Below, one piece after another: positions 44,024 to 50,014 of a stretch of 50,014 nt of DNA. The notes beneath the pieces are model-generated. The model made no database searches, was not told where the DNA came from, and worked only from the letters and a program-made list of their open reading frames with translations. Made by a program: the position numbers and the translations under genes. Source of the DNA: Holophagaceae bacterium (GTDB lineage Bacteria; Acidobacteriota; Holophagae; Holophagales; Holophagaceae); the NCBI GenBank assembly GCA_025353305.1, contig JANXQX010000335.1, positions 1 through 50,014 of the forward strand. Reading direction: 5' to 3'. Every line of letters begins with the position of its first letter. Within the stretch, counting starts at the first letter, position 1.

Positions 44024-45454
44024 ATGCTCTTGAATCCACAATCCATCCTCGTGGTTGATGACGAACCTGGCTTCCGTGAGCTGCTGGTGGAAGCTTTGCG
44101 GGCGGAAGTGGCGCAGGTGGATAGCGCACCGGATGCGAAAACGGCTTTGGCCATGGTTGTGGAGCACCATTATCCAGTGATCTTCACGGACCTGATCCTG
44201 CCTGGAAGCCAGTCGGGCCTGGATCTGATCCGGTCCATCCGCAATGTCGACCGCCGCGCGTTCTGCATCGTGATGACCGGCAATGCCACGACCGAGGTGG
44301 CCATCCAGGCCTTGAAGGAAGGCGCCTACGATTTCATCCTGAAGCCCTTCACGCTGGTGGAGATCAAGGCCAGCCTCAAACGCGCCTTGAGCCACTATGC
44401 GACCTTGAGGGAAAACGAGTCCTACCAGACCCAGTTGGAAGAAATGGTGGCCGAGCGCACAGGCGAAACCATGAAGCTCAAAGAAGACATCGAACATCTT
44501 TTCGAGAGTTTTGTCGCCGCTTCCGTCACCGCCATCGAGTCCCGGGACCCGAGCACTTCCGGCCATTCCGAGCGGGTGGCGAAACTCACGGTCTCCCTTT
44601 CAGAGGCTGTGAACCGCACGGTTGGCGGCCTCTATGGCTCCACGCACTTCACCGCCGGGCAATTGCGGGAAATCCGCTACGCCAGTCTGCTGCATGATTT
44701 CGGGAAGGTTGGCGTGCCTGAACACCTCTTGCTGAAGGCCAAGAAGCTGAAGTCCGACCGGCTCGATCATCTATTGCAGCGGCTTCACCAAAGGGACTTG
44801 GAACAAACGCTGAGCCTGTTCGAGCAGGCCTGGGGTGACGGTTCAAATTTTGATCCCGATCGTCTGAATGAGTTGATGGATGCCCAGCGACGGGAATCGA
44901 GAGCCCTAGTGGAAATACTCCAACGCTGCAATGAACCCAAGCACTTGCTCCAGTCGGAGTTGAATGAACTCGAGACCTTGGAAAACTTGGAATTCAAACA
45001 TTGGAGCGGTGAGAAAATACCCTTGGTGGAACCTGCGGACATGGAATGCCTCCGGGTGAGGAGGGGCAGCCTTACCGTGGGGGAGCGCGATGAGGTTCGG
45101 GCGCACGTGAGCCATTCCTTCCGGTTTCTCAGCCGGATCCCCTGGACCGGGGAACTGGCGAATGTTCCGGAGATCGCCTACGCCCACCATGAGCGGCTCA
45201 ACGGAGCGGGGTATCCACGGGGTATCGTCGCCGGTGAGATCCCCATCCAAAGCAAGATCATGGCAATCTCCGATGTCTTCGATGCGCTGGTGGCCAACGA
45301 TCGGCCCTATAAGCGGGCCGTGAGCGTGGAGGAGAGTCTGGATATCCTGGATGAAGAAGTCCATTCAGGGCTTCTGGACAGGAATCTGCTGGACATTTTC
45401 CTGGAAGCCCGCGTTTATGAAGTAACCACCTCGCACCCCCGGGAGGCCCCATGA
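44024..45454 (+). CDS. Response regulator with HD-GYP domain, 476 aa
   Basis: REC (1-120) with VVDDEPGF and Asp in FTDLILPGS, a coiled-coil link, then an HD-GYP phosphohydrolase for cyclic-di-GMP: HSERVAKL, HDFGKVGVPEH and HHERLNGAGYPRG. About 105-110 residues are inserted between the HD helix and the GYP half (from KSDRLDHLL to VRRGSL); in common HD-GYP domains these parts are close. The insertion is helical and charged. It overlaps the next gene by 4 nt (ATGA). Start ATG 44024 has AAGG close upstream; the frame is open upstream to 43808 inside the peptidase gene, without family sequence. Confidence 0.9.
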   Translation: MLLNPQSILVVDDEPGFRELLVEALRAEVAQVDSAPDAKTALAMVVEHHYPVIFTDLILPGSQSGLDLIRSIRNVDRRAFCIVMTGNATTEVAIQALKEGAYDFILKPFTLVEIKASLKRALSHYATLRENESYQTQLEEMVAERTGETMKLKEDIEHLFESFVAASVTAIESRDPSTSGHSERVAKLTVSLSEAVNRTVGGLYGSTHFTAGQLREIRYASLLHDFGKVGVPEHLLLKAKKLKSDRLDHLLQRLHQRDLEQTLSLFEQAWGDGSNFDPDRLNELMDAQRRESRALVEILQRCNEPKHLLQSELNELETLENLEFKHWSGEKIPLVEPADMECLRVRRGSLTVGERDEVRAHVSHSFRFLSRIPWTGELANVPEIAYAHHERLNGAGYPRGIVAGEIPIQSKIMAISDVFDALVANDRPYKRAVSVEESLDILDEEVHSGLLDRNLLDIFLEARVYEVTTSHPREAP

Positions 45455-46368
45455 TCCCCGAGCCCATTCTTCTTGTGGACGATGAAGGAATAGTGCGGAG
45501 CACGCTCCACGAAGCCCTGTCCAAAAACGGCTATCTCGTGGAAGAGGCCGAGAGCGGCGAAGCGGCCTTGGCCATGGTTGCCAAAAAGCACTATCCGGTC
45601 ATCCTCACCGACTTGAAGATGCCTGGCATTTCCGGTCTGGAATTGCTTGGCTCAATTCGCGAGAAAGACCCTGCATCCCTCTGTGTGATCATCACGGGTT
45701 TCGCAACCATGGATGCAGCGATTGACGCCTTGAAGAAGGGCGCTTACGACTTCATCAAAAAACCCTTTCAGACCCTTGAGCTGCAGGTGGTTCTCGACCG
45801 GGCCCTGGACCATGCGCGGCTCATGAAGAAGGTGGAGAACTATCAGGCGGATCTTGAAAGCCGGGTGATGACCCGCACCTGGGAACTGCATGCCTTCCAC
45901 GAAGAAGTGCTCCGCCTCAATGCGCTGTTGTTGGCGGCCCAAAATGAGATCGATCTGGAACAGCTGGTAAAGCCCTTCCTGGATCACTTGAGAACGCGGT
46001 TCAATCCCGATGGTTGGGCATTGCTGGTTCCAGGGGTGCCGGACACCGGAGCGGACACCTGGTCCTACCTGGTGAAGACCGGTGAGAAAGTCTGGCCAGA
46101 AGGCGCGGCCTGGGGTGATCTCGGTGCCATCCACGAAGCCCAGGAATGCTCCGTGGACACGGGTTACAGCGAGGGTTTCATGGTGCCCTTGCGCCATGGC
46201 GATACACCGCTGGCGATGCTGATACTCGGATTTGACGGGCGCTCGTCCTTCTATCCTTCAGACCGCAGTTTCCTGCTCTGGAAGCGTCAGATGGAATCCG
46301 CCCTGCTGGGGCTGCATCGAACGCATGCGCTCGCCAGGCGTCTTGCGGGTTCAGCGGGTAAGGCTTGA
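45451..46368 (+). CDS. Response regulator with C-terminal sensor-like domain, 305 aa
   Basis: REC domain (1-120): LVDDEGIV, Asp in ILTDLKMPGISG, ITGFATMDAAIDALKKGAYDFIKKPF; a coiled coil (about 128-170, VENYQADLESRV...EEVLRLNALLLAAQNEI) and a C-terminal domain of about 130 residues with VPLRHGDTPLAMLILGFDGR, which fits a GAF-like fold. No DNA-binding or enzymatic output. It overlaps its neighbours at both ends (ATGA with the HD-GYP gene, TTGA with the NagZ-like gene), so the three genes are one transcript and probably one pathway. Confidence 0.85.
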   Translation: MIPEPILLVDDEGIVRSTLHEALSKNGYLVEEAESGEAALAMVAKKHYPVILTDLKMPGISGLELLGSIREKDPASLCVIITGFATMDAAIDALKKGAYDFIKKPFQTLELQVVLDRALDHARLMKKVENYQADLESRVMTRTWELHAFHEEVLRLNALLLAAQNEIDLEQLVKPFLDHLRTRFNPDGWALLVPGVPDTGADTWSYLVKTGEKVWPEGAAWGDLGAIHEAQECSVDTGYSEGFMVPLRHGDTPLAMLILGFDGRSSFYPSDRSFLLWKRQMESALLGLHRTHALARRLAGSAGKA

Positions 46369-47378
46369 ACCAGCTTCTCTGGATCGGATTCGATGGAATG
46401 GACGCGGAGGCCGTTCCTTCGGATCTCGCGCCCGGCGGCATCATCCCCTTCTCACGCAATCTTGATCCCGATCCCGAACGAGGTCCGGCCCGCCTGAAGG
46501 CTCTGCTTGACGGCTTGCAAACCCGCTGGGGAGCTGTGCTTCCGGTGGCGGTGGCCTTGGATCAGGAAGGCGGATCGGTCTCGCGGCTAAGACCTTGGGT
46601 GGGTGACACGCCCAGCTTCCGGGCTCTTTGGGATCGCGGTGGCGCCAGCGCATGTGAAACCTGGGGACGGCTTTGGGGGACAGGTCTTGGGCTGCTGGGA
46701 TTCAACGTGGATTTTGCGCCCGTGGCCGATTTGTGGGACGGAGCAGAAGGCACCGGCATTGGGAATCGTGCCGCCAGCTGCGACCCTGGTGCCGTCGCCA
46801 GAGCCGCCGGGGCCTTCCTGCATGGCCTTGAGAGCACCGAGGTTCGTGGCTGCCTGAAACATTTTCCGGGGCTTGGCGGAACCAAGGTGGACAGCCACAA
46901 GGCGCTGCCTGAGCTGAATGATGAATTGAAGATCCAGCTCAACGCCTTGCCCTTCGTAGCGCTCTCGAACGAGGACCGCCTGATCATGGTGGCCCATCTG
47001 AAAACGCCCGGCACGGGTTCCCTGCCGGCCTCCCTGCATCGCGGTTCTGTGGCAGAGAATCCTTGGGGGGTCCGCGGACGATTTCTTCCCGATGATCTGG
47101 AAATGGGCGGATGCACGGAATGGAATTGGGAAGACCGCGTACGGCTATGCCTCGAAGCCGGACACGAATGGCTGCTCGTCTGCCAGTCCGAGCAGGGCGT
47201 CAGGGCTTGCGCAAACGCCCTGGCCAAGCAGCCGGAAAGACTCAAGCTGCCAGCCCTGGAGCGGAGCCGGTCCATGCGGAACAACCTGCCCCGGCCACAG
47301 CCGGGGCCATTGGATCAGGTGGCCTGGAAGGCTTGGGTGGAGCAGGTCAGGCGCTGGGCCCTAGGCTATGGGCTGTAG
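46365..47378 (+). CDS. nagZ: Glycoside hydrolase family 3 beta-N-acetylhexosaminidase-like (NagZ), 337 aa
   Basis: Cleaves GlcNAc from muropeptides during wall recycling. N-terminal DQEGGSVSRLRP, catalytic-loop KHFPGLGGTKVDSH (KH(F/S)PGxGxxxxDSH type) and the nucleophile Asp in FLPDDLEMGG match NagZ. The His-Gly after PG is Leu-Gly here, a variant. Start TTG 46365 overlaps the previous stop and has TAAGG upstream. The last 15 codons run into the dispersed GGCTATGGGCTGTAGGC-type repeat. Linkage to cyclic-di-GMP type regulators suggests a link between wall turnover and signalling, by inference. Confidence 0.78.
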   Translation: MNQLLWIGFDGMDAEAVPSDLAPGGIIPFSRNLDPDPERGPARLKALLDGLQTRWGAVLPVAVALDQEGGSVSRLRPWVGDTPSFRALWDRGGASACETWGRLWGTGLGLLGFNVDFAPVADLWDGAEGTGIGNRAASCDPGAVARAAGAFLHGLESTEVRGCLKHFPGLGGTKVDSHKALPELNDELKIQLNALPFVALSNEDRLIMVAHLKTPGTGSLPASLHRGSVAENPWGVRGRFLPDDLEMGGCTEWNWEDRVRLCLEAGHEWLLVCQSEQGVRACANALAKQPERLKLPALERSRSMRNNLPRPQPGPLDQVAWKAWVEQVRRWALGYGL

Positions 47379-47422
47379 GCTACAGGAGCGCAGCCCAGTG
47401 CCTACTGCCCAGCGCCCACAGC
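47362..47422. repeat. Imperfect inverted repeat at the nagZ/metK junction
   Basis: TAGGCTATGGGCT (47362-47374) and its inexact complement ending CGCCCACAGCCTA (47410-47422) frame short near-repeats of GCCCAGTG/GCCCAGCG. It covers the end of the NagZ-like gene and reaches the metK stop, so it could fold as a terminator for both convergent genes. The same wording is at 26295-26342. Confidence 0.45.
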
Positions 47423-48565
47423 CTATTTTGCGGCGGCCTTCAGGGCTTCGATCTTGTCGATCTTTTCCCAGTTGAATTCCGGCCGGCCAAAATGGCCGTA
47501 GGCCGCGGTTGAGCGGTAGACGGGCTTCCGCAGATCCAAGGCCTCGATCATGGCCTTGGGCGTGCATTTGAATACTTCCCGCACGGCCTTGATGATGGCC
47601 TCATCCGAGACATGCCCCGTGCCGAAGGTGTCCACGTGGATGCTCACGGGCTCCGCCACGCCGATGGCGTAGGCCAGCTGAATTTCGGCCCTGTCGGCAA
47701 GCCCCGCGGCCACGATGTTTTTTGCGATGTAGCGGCCCATGTAGGCGGCGCTGCGATCCACCTTGCTGGGATCCTTGCCGCTGAAGGCCCCGCCGCCGTG
47801 CCGGGCCGCCCCACCGTAGGTGTCCACGATGATTTTCCGGCCGGTCAGGCCGCAGTCGCCCATGGGACCCCCGATGACGAAACGACCCGTGGGATTGATG
47901 AAGAACTTGGTGTTTGCATCGATCAGCTCTTCAGGCAGGGTGTAGCGGATGACCAGCTTCTCGATTTCGGCGTGGATGGTGGCGTTGGTGACGGCCTCGT
48001 CATGCTGGGTGGAGATCACCACGGCTTCGATCCGTTGCACTTTGATGCCGCTGTATTCCACCGTGACCTGGCTCTTGCCGTCCGGGCGCAGCCAGGGCAG
48101 CGTTTCATCCTTGCGGACCTCGGCCAGGCGCCGGGTAAGGCTATGGGCGTATTGCAGGGGAGCGGGCATCAGCTCCGGTGTTTCACGGGTGGCGTAGCCG
48201 AACATCAATCCCTGGTCCCCGGCGCCGCCGGTGTCCACACCCATGGCGATATCGGGACTCTGCTGGTCGAGCGTCACCACTACCGCACAGGTTCCGGCGT
48301 CGAACCCCTTGTTGCTGTGGTCGTAGCCGATGTCCCTCACTACATCGCGCACGAGTTTGGCCACTGGAATATAGGCTTCAGTGGTCATCTCCCCCGCCAC
48401 CACCACCAGGCCCGTGGTCAGAAGGGTCTCGCAGGCAACGCGGCTCTTCGGGTCATCCTTCAGGGCTGCGTCCAGCACCGAGTCCGAGATCTGGTCCGCC
48501 ATCTTGTCGGGATGCCCTTCGGTAACGCTTTCGGATGTGAAAAAGTGTTTGCCTGCCGTGGCCAT
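47423..48565 (-). CDS. metK: S-adenosylmethionine synthetase, 380 aa
   Basis: Makes SAM from methionine and ATP. Motifs: [33 protein letters not shown] (loop), [24 protein letters not shown], and [20 protein letters not shown]. All catalytic residues and normal length. Start ATG 48563-48565 begins the family sequence MATAGKHFF and has GGGGAG about 7 nt upstream; the frame runs on to 48622 without family sequence. No SAM riboswitch is seen upstream. It provides SAM used by the methyltransferase and radical SAM genes of this and every other region. Confidence 0.95.
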   Translation of the reverse strand: MATAGKHFFTSESVTEGHPDKMADQISDSVLDAALKDDPKSRVACETLLTTGLVVVAGEMTTEAYIPVAKLVRDVVRDIGYDHSNKGFDAGTCAVVVTLDQQSPDIAMGVDTGGAGDQGLMFGYATRETPELMPAPLQYAHSLTRRLAEVRKDETLPWLRPDGKSQVTVEYSGIKVQRIEAVVISTQHDEAVTNATIHAEIEKLVIRYTLPEELIDANTKFFINPTGRFVIGGPMGDCGLTGRKIIVDTYGGAARHGGGAFSGKDPSKVDRSAAYMGRYIAKNIVAAGLADRAEIQLAYAIGVAEPVSIHVDTFGTGHVSDEAIIKAVREVFKCTPKAMIEALDLRKPVYRSTAAYGHFGRPEFNWEKIDKIEALKAAAK

Positions 48566-48715
48566 GCGCCGACTCCCCATCCCGGTGGCGGTTCGCGGCC
48601 CCGGAGTCCATAAGCTTAACATCCGCGACGCTTGTCTTGCATTGAACAGGGGGCTATCTTAAGTTCACCAAAAGCCCTAACCAGAAGAGCCTTCTTCACC
48701 TTTACGGAGTACGCC

Positions 48716-49888
48716 ATGATGCAGTCCCGATTCCGCAGCGCCGTACTGGCGCCCTTCGCCGCCACGGCAGCAGTGACGCTGTTGGTGGTGGCACCCGGCT
48801 GCGACAGGTTCAAACAGAAATCCGAGGACAAGGAGATCAAGAACCTGGAGCAGAAAGCGGCCGAGCTTGACAAGCTGAGCCAGCAGCAGCAACAGGCCGC
48901 GGGTACCCAGGAGGAGAAGCTCAAAGCTATCGGTGCCAAGGCTGGCGGTGTGGACATCAAGCCCAATTCCGAGACCATGCAGCTCACAGACGAGCAAAAG
49001 AAGGCGCTGGAAGAGCGCATCAAGTCTGAAAAGAACAGTTCCTATCAAGCCCTCCTGCAAGAAGTCCTGAACAAGGACAAGGAGATCAAAGAGCTCAACG
49101 ACAAGGTTGCCAAGCTCCGCGCCGTCCTGCCCCGGCCCGACATGGCAGGCCCCAATGACAGCCACTACGGCATGGCCATGCGCTTTCTGAAAAAGAAGGG
49201 CGTGCCGCTCGAAGAGGCCCGCAGCCTTGTCAGCCGCGTGAATCTCATGGAGAAAACCGCCCCCGGCTTCGAGGTCTATCACTTTTACGCGAATGGCGTG
49301 TATGGCACCTGGGTGGCCCAGGGCAAAGCCAAGATCAGCCCCAACGACCTGCAACGCCAGGAACGGGAAAAGATTGAGAACGAGCGCGACACGGCCGTGG
49401 CCCAGGGCGAAAAACTCCAGGAAGAAGTCAGCGATCTGGCCTCGCGCAAGAAACAGCTGGAATCCGACATCACGGGTCTCACGGACGAAAAATCAAAACT
49501 CCAGGCCTCCGTGGCCGAGCTCACCACCACCAGCGAAAAGCAGAAGGCGCTTCTCAATTCCCTGCATTATGTAGTGGGCGACAGCAAGAAATTGGTGGAG
49601 CAGGGCGTCATCATCGTCCCGGTTTTCGCCAAGGACCGTGCGGGCAAGAACTGGCGTGACGACGTGTTCGAAAAGTCGCTGGATCTTCGCTCGGCGGACA
49701 CCATCAACATCAGCGCCAGCGAACTGGGCTTGAAACGCATCGGCAAGGTGAGTGTGGTGCCCGGCTCCCTGGTAAAAGACGAGCATTACAAGCTCACGTT
49801 GAGCGAGGACAAAATGACCGCGGTCATCAAACTCCTGACCAAGGATCGCTTCCGCAATGAAAAAGTCGTCTTTGCGGTTTCAGAATAA
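48716..49888 (+). CDS. Coiled-coil lipoprotein-like protein, 390 aa (paralog of 3931-5070)
   Basis: A hydrophobic N-terminus (VLAPFAATAAVTLLVVAPGC) with a weak lipobox APGC, acylation at Cys29 if processed. Then a Lys/Gln-rich coiled coil, the block KPNSETMQLTDEQKKALEERIK, a middle with YHFYANGVYGTWVAQG, a long heptad region (about 225-290) and a beta-rich end with VVPGSLVKDEHY. Blocks, order and length all match the lipoprotein at the left end. No known function. GGAG lies 7 nt before ATG 48716; the frame reaches back to 48632 without family sequence. It is divergent from metK. Confidence 0.85.
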   Translation: MMQSRFRSAVLAPFAATAAVTLLVVAPGCDRFKQKSEDKEIKNLEQKAAELDKLSQQQQQAAGTQEEKLKAIGAKAGGVDIKPNSETMQLTDEQKKALEERIKSEKNSSYQALLQEVLNKDKEIKELNDKVAKLRAVLPRPDMAGPNDSHYGMAMRFLKKKGVPLEEARSLVSRVNLMEKTAPGFEVYHFYANGVYGTWVAQGKAKISPNDLQRQEREKIENERDTAVAQGEKLQEEVSDLASRKKQLESDITGLTDEKSKLQASVAELTTTSEKQKALLNSLHYVVGDSKKLVEQGVIIVPVFAKDRAGKNWRDDVFEKSLDLRSADTINISASELGLKRIGKVSVVPGSLVKDEHYKLTLSEDKMTAVIKLLTKDRFRNEKVVFAVSE

Positions 49889-49985
49889 AAATTTCCAAAA
49901 TGATTCTGTGAAGATTCCGCTTCCACTCCGCCGATCCAAGTCCTAGAGTTGCATCCAACCCCTTCCCATCCAGCCTGAGGTGCCC

Positions 49986-50014
49986 ATGTCACAACGGCCC
50001 GAAAATATCATGTC
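49986..50014 (+). CDS. Start of a gene cut by the right edge
   Basis: GAGGTG lies 3-4 nt before ATG 49986, and nine codons (MSQRPENIM) follow to the window edge. Too short to identify. Its start and ribosome binding site are the only evidence. Confidence 0.45.

Noticed and set aside
48566..48715. SAM riboswitch upstream of metK
   Set aside because: No SAM-I, SAM-II or SAH-type conserved core could be found in the short leader.
1..50014. CRISPR array, tRNA, rRNA or insertion sequence
   Set aside because: No regularly spaced direct repeats, no tRNA-like cloverleaf seen by eye, no transposase motif. The repeats found are hairpins and low-complexity gaps.

Overview
The window looks like a chromosomal piece of a GC-rich Gram-negative bacterium. 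An Acidobacteriota member of the Holophagae (Geothrix/Holophaga-like) is my best guess, inferred from gene content and protein style: RND pump, TonB, outer-membrane-type lipoproteins, Ser/Thr kinase, REC-EAL and HD-GYP regulators, a B12-type radical SAM protein. No marker gene here proves it. I see no rRNA, tRNA, CRISPR array or intact insertion sequence.

Layout. 1-3.9 kb is accessory and decaying: a large hairpin, a small fatty-acid/polyketide-type operon on the minus strand (truncated KASIII remnant, acyl carrier protein, intact KASIII), a divergent alpha/beta hydrolase, then fragments of an MFS transporter and a BNR-repeat protein. 3.9-11 kb holds a coiled-coil lipoprotein, a TonB-like protein, an AtuA-family protein, a membrane/zinc-motif protein, a class III sirtuin, a 26-residue membrane peptide, a pseudopilin, an O-methyltransferase overlapping an ACT protein, and a DUF4149 protein. 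11-20.6 kb holds an RND permease plus adaptor, HflX, an unknown protein, a membrane Ser/Thr kinase and a secreted repeat protein. 20.8-27.6 kb holds a B12-binding radical SAM protein, two small overlapping genes, dihydrolipoyl dehydrogenase, a LNS2/HAD-like exported protein, a holin-like membrane protein and an MFS transporter.

27.7-36 kb is the most interesting part. A full-length class I lanthipeptide dehydratase (LanB with SpaB_C domain) is divergent from a LytS-type histidine kinase and LytTR regulator. Between them is an unlisted 54-codon gene with a good ribosome binding site, a leader-like motif (LSFRKESI) and a Ser/Thr-rich, Cys-free C-terminus, preceded by a pair of LytTR-like 9-mers 13 bp apart. 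No LanC cyclase is present. I read this as a candidate RiPP locus whose product may be dehydrated but not lanthionine-bridged. The locus is flanked by two near-identical REC-EAL phosphodiesterase genes in the same orientation.

36-50 kb is mostly housekeeping: mutS, a GxxExxY protein, an aminotransferase, clpB, a peptidase, an overlapping signalling operon (REC-HD-GYP, REC with C-terminal sensor-like domain, NagZ-like hydrolase), metK, and a second copy of the coiled-coil lipoprotein family seen at 3.9-5.1 kb. A new gene starts at the right edge.
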